From Paraburkholderia sejongensis (lineage in GTDB: Bacteria > Pseudomonadota > Gammaproteobacteria > Burkholderiales > Burkholderiaceae), in assembly GCF_020880815.1 (NCBI RefSeq), contig NZ_JAJITD010000007.1, positions 124,001 to 188,000 of the forward strand: 64,000 nucleotides of DNA, in the 5' to 3' direction. The translations under genes were made by a program, and so were the position numbers. This document shows positions 8,924 through 17,501 of the stretch, piece by piece. Each line of letters begins with the position of its first letter. Positions within the stretch are counted from its first letter, which is position 1. Below the pieces are notes generated by a model. That model saw nothing but the letters and a program-made list of their open reading frames with translations. It had not been told where the DNA came from and searched no databases.

Positions 8924-9346
8924 TTAGAGCGCGACGATATCGAACGAATGCGTGAGCTCGGCGGTCTTCGCGATCATGATCGACGCCGAGCAGTATTTGT
9001 CGTGCGACAGGTTGATCGCGCGTTCGACGGTCGCCGGGTTCAGGTTCTTGCCGGTCACCGTGAAGTGGAAGTGGATCGTCGTGAACACCTTCGGATCTTC
9101 GCTCGCGCGCTCGGCCTTCAGCGTCACCGAACAGTCGACGATTTCCTGACGGCTCTTCTTCAGGATCATCACGACGTCGTACGCCGTGCAGCCGCCGGTG
9201 CCGAGCAGCACCATTTCCATCGGCCGCGGCGCGAGGTTGCGGCCGCCGCCCTCGGGCGCGCCGTCCATCGCAACCAGATGACCGCTGCCCGTCTCGGCCG
9301 CGAACGCCATCCCGTCCTGCCCCATCCAGCTTACTTTGCATTCCAT
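8924..9346 (-). CDS. OsmC-like protein (YhfA type)
   Basis: 140-aa OsmC/Ohr-superfamily protein. Conserved cysteines are Cys53 in LLGTGGCTAYDVV and Cys119 in DKYCSASIM, the positions of the redox pair in thiol peroxidases of this fold. The subgroup resembles E. coli YhfA, which has no firm function; a role in peroxide or osmotic stress is inferred from the superfamily. The gene shares its terminator with rnpB. Its upstream gap holds a separate small-RNA unit on the other strand. Confidence 0.85.
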   Translation of the reverse strand: MECKVSWMGQDGMAFAAETGSGHLVAMDGAPEGGGRNLAPRPMEMVLLGTGGCTAYDVVMILKKSRQEIVDCSVTLKAERASEDPKVFTTIHFHFTVTGKNLNPATVERAINLSHDKYCSASIMIAKTAELTHSFDIVAL

Positions 9347-9641
9347 GCTGTCACTCCACCGCGCATAGCTTTATCGAGACGGCATTGTAGCCCGCTGTTT
9401 GACAATTCGCCCGCCGCTGCCTTATCTCAAAAATATACACGCTGACTACTTTTGTGTTGCGCTGCGGCATGGGCGGCCGCTCTACAATTTCTTGCTGTGT
9501 TTAGGGGTTTTACTCTAGATGCGCGTCGATGCGATCTGGATCTTTAAACCTTTAGTGCTTGATCCATAAAGGCTTTCGTTGACAGCGCCAAATTTGACTA
9601 TCTTTCACAATGTGGATTTGCATTTCGCAATGCAAATGTTC

Positions 9642-9670
9642 TTGCGTCGCACAAGGGCGCCTCATATAAT
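9642..9670 (+). promoter_or_regulatory. Sigma-70 type promoter of a small RNA
   Basis: TTGCGT (9642-9647), 17-bp spacer, TATAAT (9665-9670): a near-consensus promoter with predicted start about 9677. It cannot be the main rplM promoter because an intrinsic terminator stands at 9735-9764. Confidence 0.7.
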
Positions 9671-9676
9671 TGCACC

Positions 9677-9764
9677 CATCGTTGCAGCAGTTTTGCAACT
9701 CCGCTGTCTCCTCCACCTCCTCCTTTGGTGGATTAAACCCGAACCAACCGTTCGGGTTTTTTTT
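9677..9764 (+). ncRNA. Candidate small RNA with anti-Shine-Dalgarno loop
   Basis: About 88 nt between a near-consensus promoter and a perfect intrinsic terminator. Three hairpins can be drawn: GTTGCA (9681-9686) with TGCAAC (9694-9699); TCCACC (9712-9717) with GGTGGA (9727-9732), leaving the nine-base loop TCCTCCTTT; and the terminator AAACCCGAAC (9735-9744) with GTTCGGGTTT (9750-9759), then T tract to 9764. The middle loop matches the CCTCCTTT end of 16S rRNA, so it could pair with ribosome binding sites of target mRNAs. No start codon with a ribosome binding site and a sensible frame is present. CU-rich anti-SD loops are known in alphaproteobacterial cuckoo-type sRNAs; relation to those is not claimed. 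Confidence 0.6.
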
Positions 9765-9831
9765 CGTCCGGCGGTTTTTGCATCGTTTTGACGCGGTTTC
9801 TGGCTTTTCAGCGCGGTAGTCGCCGCAAGTT

Positions 9832-9861
9832 TTGACTTGCCAACTCAAATTCCTTTATAAT
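9832..9861 (+). promoter_or_regulatory. Promoter of rplM-rpsI
   Basis: TTGACT (9832-9837), 18-bp spacer, TATAAT (9856-9861). The predicted start near 9868 leaves a leader of about 115 nt before the rplM ATG. Confidence 0.7.
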
Positions 9862-9908
9862 TCAGGGCTTTTCCGCATCCGCGCCCGCGGAGGAAGAACC
9901 AGGGAGAG

Positions 9909-9943
9909 CCTGCACGCGCCTCGATGCGCACACTACAAGCAGG
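9909..9943 (+). other. Structured rplM leader hairpin
   Basis: CCTGC (9909-9913) pairs with GCAGG (9939-9943), enclosing an inner GCGC/GCGC hairpin (9916-9919 / 9926-9929). It sits in the 5' untranslated leader of a ribosomal protein operon, where autoregulatory leaders are common. The binding protein and function here are unproven. Confidence 0.3.
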
Positions 9944-9982
9944 AAAAAACACATTGGGCGCAGCAATTTTTTTGGATCGATC

Positions 9983-10411
9983 ATGAAGACGTTTTCCGCA
10001 AAAGCCCATGAGGTGACGCGCGAATGGTACGTGATTGACGCGACGGATAAGGTTCTCGGGCGTGTCGCCAGCGAAGTGGCACACCGTCTTCGCGGCAAGC
10101 ACAAGCCTGAATTCACTCCCCACGTCGACACCGGTGATTTCATCATCGTTATCAACGCCGGCAAGCTGAAGGTCACGGGCAACAAGGTTACCGACAAGAA
10201 GTACTACCGTCACTCGGGCTACCCAGGCGGTATCTATGAAACGACGTTCGGCAAGATGCAGGAACGCTTCCCGGGCCGCGCGCTCGAGAAGGCGGTCAAG
10301 GGCATGCTGCCGAAGGGCCCGCTCGGCTACGCGATGATCAAGAAGCTGAAGGTCTACGCAGACGCAACGCATCCGCATTCGGCACAACAGCCGAAGGCGC
10401 TCGAGATCTAA
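9983..10411 (+). CDS. rplM: 50S ribosomal protein L13
   Basis: 142 aa, exactly the bacterial L13 size. It opens MKTFSAKAHEVTREWYVIDA and contains the conserved GRVASEVAHRLRGKHK and the KMQERFPGRALEKAVKGMLPKGPLGY core. Early-assembly protein of the 50S subunit. It forms the standard pair with rpsI, 11 bp downstream. Confidence 0.98.
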   Translation: MKTFSAKAHEVTREWYVIDATDKVLGRVASEVAHRLRGKHKPEFTPHVDTGDFIIVINAGKLKVTGNKVTDKKYYRHSGYPGGIYETTFGKMQERFPGRALEKAVKGMLPKGPLGYAMIKKLKVYADATHPHSAQQPKALEI

Positions 10412-10422
10412 GGGGAGCCCAC

Positions 10423-10815
10423 ATGATCGGTAACTGGAATTACGGCACGGGCCGCCGCAAGAGCGCCGTCGCTCGCGTGTTCATCAAGGCAGGCAAGGGC
10501 GACATCGTTGTGAACGGCAAGCCCATCGCTGATTACTTCTCGCGCGAAACGTCGCTGATGATCGTGCGTCAGCCGCTCGAACTCACGAACCACGGCACCA
10601 CGTTCGACATCAAGGTCAACGTGACGGGTGGCGGTGAAACGGGTCAAGCCGGTGCGGTTCGCCACGGCATCACCCGCGCGCTGATGGACTACGACGCAAC
10701 GCTGAAGCCGCAACTGTCGCACGCTGGCTTCGTGACGCGTGACGCTCGTGAAGTCGAACGTAAAAAGGTCGGCTTCCACAAGGCACGTCGCCGCAAGCAG
10801 TTCTCGAAGCGTTAA
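10423..10815 (+). CDS. rpsI: 30S ribosomal protein S9
   Basis: 130 aa, the usual S9 length. It contains YGTGRRKSAVARVF, the GGGETGQAGAVRHGITRAL core and the basic C-terminal tail ending in FSKR that reaches the P-site tRNA. GGGGAGC before ATG 10423 is a strong ribosome binding site. Second gene of the rplM-rpsI operon. Confidence 0.98.
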   Translation: MIGNWNYGTGRRKSAVARVFIKAGKGDIVVNGKPIADYFSRETSLMIVRQPLELTNHGTTFDIKVNVTGGGETGQAGAVRHGITRALMDYDATLKPQLSHAGFVTRDAREVERKKVGFHKARRRKQFSKR

Positions 10816-10828
10816 TCGTTTCGAAGCA

Positions 10829-10890
10829 GACCGGCTTCGCCGCCGGTCGGCAGGAAGAGCCGCCAACGCTACCCGCGAAGGCGGCTTTTT
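10829..10890 (+). terminator. Double hairpin after rpsI
   Basis: First hairpin GACCGGC/GCCGGTC (10829-10835 / 10842-10848). Second hairpin AGCCGCC/AGGCGGCT arms (10858-10864 / 10880-10886) with a T6 run. The second has a long loop, so termination may be partial. Confidence 0.55.
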
Positions 10891-10993
10891 TCATGGTTCG
10901 CCGGATCGGAGAGAACCCATTGATTTTGTGGGCATCGGCACGATATCGGGATCAGCCCTACAATAGCGGCTAAATGCTTTTTGGAGAGTTCGA

Positions 10994-11359
10994 ATGAACG
11001 CAGTCACCGATACCCCCGTGACCGAGATGCCGGCCCCCTTCGTTTTCACCGACGCAGCGGCTGACAAGGTCAAGCAATTGATCGAAGAAGAAGGCAACCC
11101 GGAGCTCAAGCTGCGCGTATTCGTGCAGGGCGGCGGCTGCTCGGGCTTTCAATACGGTTTCACGTTCGATGAAGCGATCAACGAAGACGACACCGTGATG
11201 AACAAGAGCGGCGTCCAGCTGCTGATCGACTCGATGAGCTACCAGTATCTGGTCGGCGCCGAGATCGACTACAAGGACGACATCAACGGCGCGCAGTTCG
11301 TGATCAAGAACCCGAACGCGACCACCACCTGCGGTTGCGGCTCGTCGTTCTCGGTCTGA
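10994..11359 (+). CDS. erpA: Iron-sulfur cluster insertion protein ErpA
   Basis: A-type Fe-S carrier, 121 aa. The three cluster ligands are Cys49 (GGGCSGFQYG), Cys113 and Cys115 (TTCGCGSSF near the C terminus). The protein passes clusters to apo-enzymes, including those of isoprenoid synthesis and respiration. GGAGAG stands before ATG 10994, and a TACAAT (-10-like, 10959-10964) suggests its own promoter after rpsI. Followed by a strong terminator. Confidence 0.95.
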   Translation: MNAVTDTPVTEMPAPFVFTDAAADKVKQLIEEEGNPELKLRVFVQGGGCSGFQYGFTFDEAINEDDTVMNKSGVQLLIDSMSYQYLVGAEIDYKDDINGAQFVIKNPNATTTCGCGSSFSV

Positions 11360-11398
11360 GCGCGACGGCTCGTTGAGCCACTCATCAAGCCAGCATTG

Positions 11399-11427
11399 AA
11401 AACGGGGCCTGCAAGGCCCCGTTTTTT
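11399..11427 (+). terminator. Terminator between erpA and anmK
   Basis: AAAACGGGGCC (11399-11409), loop TGCAA, GGCCCCGTTTT (11415-11425), T tract. A-rich left flank also allows use by the convergent anmK. Confidence 0.9.
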
Positions 11428-11453
11428 GTTGGCTGCGCGCATCGATCCCGCCG

Positions 11454-12608
11454 TCAGCGCGGATAGATCGCGCCCAATACACGTTCGGCCGACGCGCCGG
11501 TCACCGCCGGCAGATTGCCCGGCAAGCGCGCGATGCAGCGCATCGCCAGCCACGCGAACGCGAGCGGTTCGACCTGGCTGGGCGGCACGCCGAGCGCATC
11601 GGTCGTCATCACCGGCACGCCGCTCACGCCGCTGTCTTCCAGCGCCTGCTGCAAAGCCTTCATGATCTCCGGATTGCGCGCACCGCCGCCGCAAACGTAG
11701 ACCGCGCGAGCGTCGGACGCATGCCGCTCGATTTCGCGCGCGACCGTCACCGCGGTCAGCCCGACCAGCGTCGCCTGCACGTCGGCGGGTTCGAGGCCGG
11801 GAAACGGCGCGAGCTTCGCGTCGAGCCACGCGGCGTTGAACAGGTCGCGGCCGGTGCTCTTCGGCGGTTGCTCGGCGAAGAACGGTTCGTCGAGCAACAC
11901 GTTCAGCAGGTCGCGGTTCAACTGGCCGCTTGCCGCGAAATGGCCGTTTTCGTCGAACGGTTTGCCCAGATGGCGTTCGGCCCACGCGTCGAGCAATGCG
12001 TTGGCCGGGCCGCAATCGAAGCCGCGCACGCTGCCGGTCGCGTTCAGAATCGTAATGTTGCTGATGCCGCCGAGATTGCAGACCACGCGCGTTTCGTTAG
12101 GCGAACCGAAGATCGTCGCGTGAAAAGCGGGCACGAGCGGCGCGCCCTGGCCGCCGGCCGCGACGTCGCGGCTGCGGAAATCGGCGACCACGTCGATGTG
12201 CAGCATTTCCGCGAGCAGCGCCGGATTGTTGATCTGGCGCGTATAGCCTTTTTCCGGCCGATGCCGCACCGTCTGGCCATGCACGCCGATCGCACGTACT
12301 TCGTCGGCGGACACGCGGCCGTCGCGCAACAGATCATGGCAGCAGACGGTGTAGCGCGTGGCCAGCGCGTTGGCGGCCAGCGCCTCGCGTTCGATCTCGT
12401 TCTCGCCCGGCTGCTGCAGCGCAAACAGCGCTTCGCGGATGCCGGCCGAGAAGCCGACGAACGCTTCGGCCAGCACTTCCGGCGGTTTGCCGTCGGCAAA
12501 GCGGACGGCCACACCGTCGACACCGTCCATGCTCGTTCCCGACATCAATCCGATGTAGATGCCGTCTGCAGAGTCTTGCGCCACGTCGCTGCTCCTCTCG
12601 ATGTTCAT
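11454..12608 (-). CDS. anmK: Anhydro-N-acetylmuramic acid kinase
   Basis: Hydrolyses and phosphorylates anhydro-MurNAc to MurNAc-6-phosphate in cell-wall recycling. Contains the ATP-binding start IYIGLMSGTSMDGVDG and the ASHK-fold motifs LGGISNITIL, FDCGPANALLDAWA and VCGGGARNPEIM. With the ATG at 12608 the protein is 384 aa, slightly longer than the E. coli enzyme; a further upstream in-frame start would add 21 residues lacking family character. It is divergent from tyrS, with about 105 bp between the starts. Confidence 0.93.
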   Translation of the reverse strand: MNIERSSDVAQDSADGIYIGLMSGTSMDGVDGVAVRFADGKPPEVLAEAFVGFSAGIREALFALQQPGENEIEREALAANALATRYTVCCHDLLRDGRVSADEVRAIGVHGQTVRHRPEKGYTRQINNPALLAEMLHIDVVADFRSRDVAAGGQGAPLVPAFHATIFGSPNETRVVCNLGGISNITILNATGSVRGFDCGPANALLDAWAERHLGKPFDENGHFAASGQLNRDLLNVLLDEPFFAEQPPKSTGRDLFNAAWLDAKLAPFPGLEPADVQATLVGLTAVTVAREIERHASDARAVYVCGGGARNPEIMKALQQALEDSGVSGVPVMTTDALGVPPSQVEPLAFAWLAMRCIARLPGNLPAVTGASAERVLGAIYPR

Positions 12609-12713
12609 TGCGATTCGTTGTAGCAGATTATCGGGGTAAGCGCGGCCGATGGTAAGCGCCGCGCCGCGCATCTATGGGACAATCCTGTTTTTTCGCGACT
12701 TCACGTTTCCAGC

Positions 12714-13958
12714 ATGAGCACCGAGTCCACCAAGCCCACCCCCGCGTTCCCGATCACCGACGAAGTCCGTCACGCTCTCGCCGTCACCAAGCGCGGTGTC
12801 GACGAACTGCTGATCGAAGACGAATTCGCGCAAAAGCTCGCGCGGAGCGCGGCGACCGGCAAGCCGCTGCGCATCAAGCTCGGTCTCGATCCGACCGCGC
12901 CCGATATCCACATCGGCCACACGGTCGTGCTGAACAAGATGCGTCAGCTGCAGGACCTCGGCCACACGGTGATCTTCCTGATCGGCGATTTCACGTCGTT
13001 GATCGGCGATCCGTCCGGCCGCAACGCGACCCGTCCGCCGCTCACGCGCGAGCAGATCGAATCGAACGCGAAGACCTATTTCGAGCAGGCCGCGCTGGTG
13101 CTCGACCGCGACAAGACCGAGATCCGCTACAACAGCGAATGGTCGATGCCGCTCGGCGCCGACGGCATGATCAAGCTCGCGTCGCGCTACACGGTCGCGC
13201 GAATTCTCGAACGCGAGGACTTCACCAAGCGTTTCCAGGGCGGCGTGCCGATTTCGATCCACGAATTCCTGTACCCGCTGATGCAGGGCTACGACTCGGT
13301 CGCGCTGAACGCGGACCTGGAGCTCGGCGGCACCGACCAGAAGTTCAACCTGCTGGTCGGCCGCGAATTGCAGAAGCAGTATGGCCAGGAGCAGCAGTGC
13401 ATCCTGACGATGCCGCTGCTCGAAGGGCTCGACGGCGTCGAGAAGATGTCGAAGTCGAAGAACAACTACATCGGCATCAGCGAAAAGCCGACCGACATGT
13501 TCGGCAAGCTGATGAGCATCTCCGACACGCTGATGTGGCGTTACTTCGAATTGCTATCGTTCCGTCCGATGGACGAGATCGCCGGCTTCAAAAAAGAAAT
13601 CGAGGCGGGCCGCAATCCGCGCGACTTCAAGGTGATGCTCGGCCAGGAAATCGTCGCGCGCTTCCACTCGCAGGCGGATGCCGAGCGCGCGCTCGAAGAC
13701 TTCAACCATCGCGCGAAGGGCGGTGTGCCCGACGATATTCCGGCCGTGACGCTCGCCGGCGCGCCGCTCGCGATCGGCCAACTGCTGAAGCAGGCGAACC
13801 TCGTGCCGTCGACCAGCGAAGCGCTGCGCAATATCGAGCAGGGCGGCGTGAAGATCGACGGCGCGACCGTGTCCGACAAGGGCCTGAAGGTCGAGGCCGG
13901 CGAGTACGTGGTGCAGGTCGGCAAGCGCCGCTTTGCGCGCGTCACGTTGAGCGCCTGA
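12714..13958 (+). CDS. tyrS: Tyrosyl-tRNA synthetase
   Basis: Class I aminoacyl-tRNA synthetase, 414 aa. HIGH is at 66-69 (DIHIGHTVV), KMSKS at 244-248 (EKMSKSKNN), and a C-terminal S4-type RNA-binding domain covers roughly the last 65 residues. The KMSKS-containing form with this length matches the TyrZ-like subgroup common in betaproteobacteria. Charges tRNA-Tyr. It is followed after 67 bp by dtd, which removes mischarged D-tyrosine from the same tRNA, a functionally sensible neighbour. Confidence 0.96.
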   Translation: MSTESTKPTPAFPITDEVRHALAVTKRGVDELLIEDEFAQKLARSAATGKPLRIKLGLDPTAPDIHIGHTVVLNKMRQLQDLGHTVIFLIGDFTSLIGDPSGRNATRPPLTREQIESNAKTYFEQAALVLDRDKTEIRYNSEWSMPLGADGMIKLASRYTVARILEREDFTKRFQGGVPISIHEFLYPLMQGYDSVALNADLELGGTDQKFNLLVGRELQKQYGQEQQCILTMPLLEGLDGVEKMSKSKNNYIGISEKPTDMFGKLMSISDTLMWRYFELLSFRPMDEIAGFKKEIEAGRNPRDFKVMLGQEIVARFHSQADAERALEDFNHRAKGGVPDDIPAVTLAGAPLAIGQLLKQANLVPSTSEALRNIEQGGVKIDGATVSDKGLKVEAGEYVVQVGKRRFARVTLSA

Positions 13959-14025
13959 GCGTGGTTCGCATGACTACGGCTGCTGTCGCGGCGATGCGCT
14001 GTCGGTCGTTGCGCGGGTTCGCGCG

Positions 14026-14484
14026 ATGATCGCGCTGATCCAGCGGGTACGGCGCGCCGAGGTGCGCGTCGCCGACCGCGTGACCGGCGCGATCGACTCG
14101 GGCCTGCTCGCGCTCGTCTGCGCGGAGCGCGGCGACACCGAAGCCGCGGCGGACCGTCTGCTCGCGAAAGTGCTCGGTTATCGGGTGTTCAGCGACGCCG
14201 CCGGCAAGATGAATCTGTCGGTGCAGAATCTCGACGGCGCCGGGCGCGCGGGCGGCCTGCTGCTGGTGTCGCAGTTCACGCTCGCCGCCGATACCAACAG
14301 CGGCCTGCGCCCGAGTTTCACGCCGGCCGCGCCGCCCGACGAGGGCAAGCGCCTGTTCGATTACTTCGTCGCGGCCGCGCGCGCGAAGCATCCGATCGTC
14401 GAAACCGGCGAGTTCGGCGCCGATATGCAGGTGTCGCTCGTCAACGACGGACCGGTCACGTTCTGGTTGCAGACCAACGCTTGA
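14026..14484 (+). CDS. dtd: D-aminoacyl-tRNA deacylase
   Basis: 152-aa DTD that hydrolyses D-amino acids from tRNA. The two signature elements are present: LLVSQFTLAADT, and the cross-subunit Gly-Pro motif NDGPVTFWLQT at the C terminus. ATG 14026 gives the E. coli-like start MIALIQRVRRAEVRV. Downstream of tyrS on the same strand. Confidence 0.95.
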   Translation: MIALIQRVRRAEVRVADRVTGAIDSGLLALVCAERGDTEAAADRLLAKVLGYRVFSDAAGKMNLSVQNLDGAGRAGGLLLVSQFTLAADTNSGLRPSFTPAAPPDEGKRLFDYFVAAARAKHPIVETGEFGADMQVSLVNDGPVTFWLQTNA

Positions 14485-14662
14485 GTGCTGGCTGACGCGC
14501 GCCGCTGCGGCGCGTGTTCGTTTCAGGCGCTCCGCTGCGCACTTCGCCTATCCAGTCATCCCATCGCGTTCCAGCATTCCCACCCCGCCGCGCAGGCGAG
14601 CCTGCCGCTTTTTGCGACAATGGCGGCTCGGCACAACCGGCGAACAGCGCCCATCTCCTCCT

Positions 14663-15331
14663 ATGACGACGCAGATTCTGTTTATCCGCCACGGCGAAAC
14701 CGACTGGAACCGCATCAAGCGTATTCAAGGCCACATCGACATTCCGCTCGCGACGACCGGGATCGAGCAGGCGCAGCGTCTCGCGCGGCGTATCGCCGGC
14801 GAAGTGCGGCAGGGCGCGCGACTCGATGCGATCTATTCGAGCGACCTGCTGCGCGCGCAGCAGACCGCGCAACCGATCGGCGACGCGCTCGGCCTGCCGC
14901 TGCAACTGCGCGAAAACTTGCGCGAGCGCTCGTACGGCGCCTTCCAGGGCCATGACAGCGACGAGATCGCGCTGCGTTTCCCCGACGAATACGCGCAGTG
15001 GCAGACGCGCGATCCCGGCTTCGCGCCGCCCGAAGGCGAGTCGCAGCGGGTGTTCTATCACCGCATCGTCCATGCGATCGAGCCGCTGATCGCCGCGCAT
15101 CCGGGTGGCCGGATCGCGTGCGTCGCGCATGGCGGGGTGCTCGACTGCGTGCGCCGCTTCGCGTGCGGTTTGCCGCTGGATGCGCCGCGCGACTATCAGT
15201 TGCTCAATACGAGCGTGAACGTGGTGGATTTCGATAAGGGCCGCGCGACGATCGTGTCGTGGGCGGATGTCGCGCATCTGGATGCCGGCAGCGCCGACGA
15301 TGACGGTTTGAAGAAACACCCGGCGCCGTAA
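14663..15331 (+). CDS. Histidine phosphatase family protein (phosphoglycerate mutase-like)
   Basis: 222 aa with the phosphohistidine motif LFIRHGETDW (Arg9, His10) and a second histidine in CVAHGGVLDC. ATG 14663 starts MTTQILFIRHGE; an upstream in-frame start would add 17 residues and is less likely. The branch is the cofactor-dependent mutase/phosphatase superfamily, often labelled GpmB, but specificity (phosphoglycerate, alpha-ribazole phosphate or other) cannot be read from the sequence. Confidence 0.85.
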   Translation: MTTQILFIRHGETDWNRIKRIQGHIDIPLATTGIEQAQRLARRIAGEVRQGARLDAIYSSDLLRAQQTAQPIGDALGLPLQLRENLRERSYGAFQGHDSDEIALRFPDEYAQWQTRDPGFAPPEGESQRVFYHRIVHAIEPLIAAHPGGRIACVAHGGVLDCVRRFACGLPLDAPRDYQLLNTSVNVVDFDKGRATIVSWADVAHLDAGSADDDGLKKHPAP

Positions 15332-15407
15332 GCGCTGCGGGGGCGAGCCGCTGGCATCCGACATACGGCTTACGCGGCTTACGCCACTGCGTGCCCCAAC
15401 CCCACGC

Positions 15408-16385
15408 CTACTGCGACTCTTTCGCCACCGCCGCCGCCCGCCGCCGCGCCCGCTTCGACACCCCATTGACCAGCGCCCAGCGAATCACCGGCGCGACCAG
15501 TCGCACGCCGGACCGCGTCAAGGTCCGGCGCAGCGCCGCGTAGCGTTCGAAGCCGAGCATCGTCTGCGCCCAGTCGGGCAGCAGATCGACGCCGGCGTTG
15601 AGCATCAGCGTGCCGGCCGGGCGCATCGCGAGGCTCGGCGCCGGTGCGCTCAGCACGATCCTGACCACCTCGCGGGTGCGCTCGCTCGCCACCAGCGCGG
15701 GCTGCATCGCGAGCAGGTACGCCTCGATCTCGGCGCGCGAGCGCGGAATATCGGTCGCGCCGAGCATTTGCGCAATGCGCGCGGTCTCCGCGAAATACTG
15801 ATCCTGCGCGGCGACCGACAGCACTGGATTCACATAACGCAGATGCGCGGTCATGAAGCTCGATACTTCCGCGACGTGCACCCACGTGAGCAGCGCCGGC
15901 TCGCTCGCGCGATACGCCTGGCCGTCCGGCGCGACGCCGGTCACATCGAGGTGGATGCGCTTCACGCGCTCTATCAGCGCAAGCGCATCCGCGCGGCTGC
16001 CGAACGTGGTGCCGGCGATAAAGGTCGCGGTGCGCCGCAAGCGGCCGAGAATGTCGCTGCGAAAGCTCGAATGATCCCAGACGCCGGCGAGCGCGAGCGG
16101 ATGCAGCGCTTGCAGCAGCAACGCGCTGATGCCGCCCGTCATCATCGACGTGAAGTCGGCGTGCACTTTCCAGCAGATGGAGTCGGGGCCGAACAGGCCG
16201 GGGTCGCCCGGCGGCGACGAATAGTCGAGCACCGGGCCGCTGCCGGTCGTCAGATGGGTGACGCCGGCCGCGAGTTTCGAGCGCAGGCGGTGGGTCAGTT
16301 GCTGTGCGAAATTGCCGGACGGGTCGCCGGCGGGATTGACGGGGGCAGAGTTGTTCGGGCCGGGTCGCTGGGTCTGGTCGGACAT
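15408..16385 (-). CDS. MpaB-like oxygenase (DUF2236)
   Basis: 325-aa protein of the DUF2236/MpaB family, which includes the haem enzyme latex clearing protein. Family-like stretches are CWKVHADFTSMMTGGISALLLQALHPLALAGVWDHS and the SFMTAHLRYVNP segment. There is no signal peptide, and the C terminus is strongly basic (KRARRRAAAVAKE). Substrate unknown. It starts only 23 bp after the ruvB stop, so it is probably transcribed at the end of the ruv unit, without any evident functional tie to recombination. Confidence 0.8.
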   Translation of the reverse strand: MSDQTQRPGPNNSAPVNPAGDPSGNFAQQLTHRLRSKLAAGVTHLTTGSGPVLDYSSPPGDPGLFGPDSICWKVHADFTSMMTGGISALLLQALHPLALAGVWDHSSFRSDILGRLRRTATFIAGTTFGSRADALALIERVKRIHLDVTGVAPDGQAYRASEPALLTWVHVAEVSSFMTAHLRYVNPVLSVAAQDQYFAETARIAQMLGATDIPRSRAEIEAYLLAMQPALVASERTREVVRIVLSAPAPSLAMRPAGTLMLNAGVDLLPDWAQTMLGFERYAALRRTLTRSGVRLVAPVIRWALVNGVSKRARRRAAAVAKESQ

Positions 16386-16408
16386 CCTGATCGGCCTCGG
16401 CTAGTGAC

Positions 16409-17470
16409 TCACTTCGACGATTCCCACAGGCCCGGCAACGCGCTCGATCCATCCGGCACGGCCAGTCCGAAATGCCGGTAGGTGAGCAGCGTGGCGACGC
16501 GCCCGCGCGGCGTGCGTTGCAGGAAGCCTTGCTGGATCAGATAGGGCTCGAGCACGTCTTCGATCGTGTCGCGCTCCTCGCCGATGGCTGCGGCGAGATT
16601 GTCGACGCCGACCGGGCCGCCGTCGAACTTGTACAGGATCGCTTCGAGCAGCTTGCGGTCCATCAGGTCGAAGCCGACCGCGTCGACGTCGAGCATGCTC
16701 AGCGCGGCGTCGGCGACCTGCGCGGTGATGTTGCCGTCGGCCTTCACTTCCGCGTAGTCGCGCACGCGCCGCAGCAGGCGGTTCGCGATTCGCGGCGTGC
16801 CGCGCGCGCGGCGGGCGATTTCGAACGCGCCGTCCGGATGGATCTGCGCGTTCAGCAGCGATGCCGACCGCGTGACGATGCGCGCCAGCTCCTGCGCGTT
16901 GTAGAACTCGAGCCGCGCGACGATCCCGAAGCGGTCACGCAGCGGATTGGTCAGCATGCCCGCGCGGGTGGTCGCGCCAACCAGCGTGAACGGCTGCAGG
17001 TCGAGCTTCACGCTGCGCGCGGCCGGTCCTTCGCCGATCATGATGTCGATCTGATAATCCTCGAGCGCCGGGTACAGGATTTCCTCGACGACCGGAGAAA
17101 GCCGGTGGATTTCGTCGATGAACAGCACGTCGTTGGCTTCGAGATTGGTCAGCAGCGCGGCGAGGTCGCCGGCGCGTTCGAGCACCGGGCCCGAGGTTTG
17201 CCGCAAACTGACGCCCATTTCGCGCGCGATGATGTGCGCGAGCGTGGTTTTGCCGAGGCCCGGGGGGCCGAACAGAAGCACGTGGTCGAGCGATTCGGAA
17301 CGGCGCTTGGCGGCCTCGATGAAGATTTCCAGCTGGCCGCGGACTTTTTCCTGCCCGACATATTCTTCGAGCTGGCGCGGCCGCAACGCGCGCTCGAACG
17401 CTTCTTCGTTCGACGACGCGGGCGTGGCCGCGATGATGCGCTCGGCGGCGAGTTTGTCGGTTTCGATCAT
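16409..17470 (-). CDS. ruvB: Holliday junction branch-migration ATPase RuvB
   Basis: 353-aa AAA+ motor. Walker A GPPGLGKT is at 68-75, Walker B-type FIDEIHRL follows, and the C-terminal winged helix ends in TPRGRVATLLTYRHFGL. Drives branch migration with RuvA. Lies 31 bp after ruvA on the minus strand in the conserved order ruvC-ruvA-ruvB. Confidence 0.97.
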   Translation of the reverse strand: MIETDKLAAERIIAATPASSNEEAFERALRPRQLEEYVGQEKVRGQLEIFIEAAKRRSESLDHVLLFGPPGLGKTTLAHIIAREMGVSLRQTSGPVLERAGDLAALLTNLEANDVLFIDEIHRLSPVVEEILYPALEDYQIDIMIGEGPAARSVKLDLQPFTLVGATTRAGMLTNPLRDRFGIVARLEFYNAQELARIVTRSASLLNAQIHPDGAFEIARRARGTPRIANRLLRRVRDYAEVKADGNITAQVADAALSMLDVDAVGFDLMDRKLLEAILYKFDGGPVGVDNLAAAIGEERDTIEDVLEPYLIQQGFLQRTPRGRVATLLTYRHFGLAVPDGSSALPGLWESSK

Positions 17471-17501
17471 GTCGGCATTGTACCGCCGCGTTGCTCGCGC
17501 G

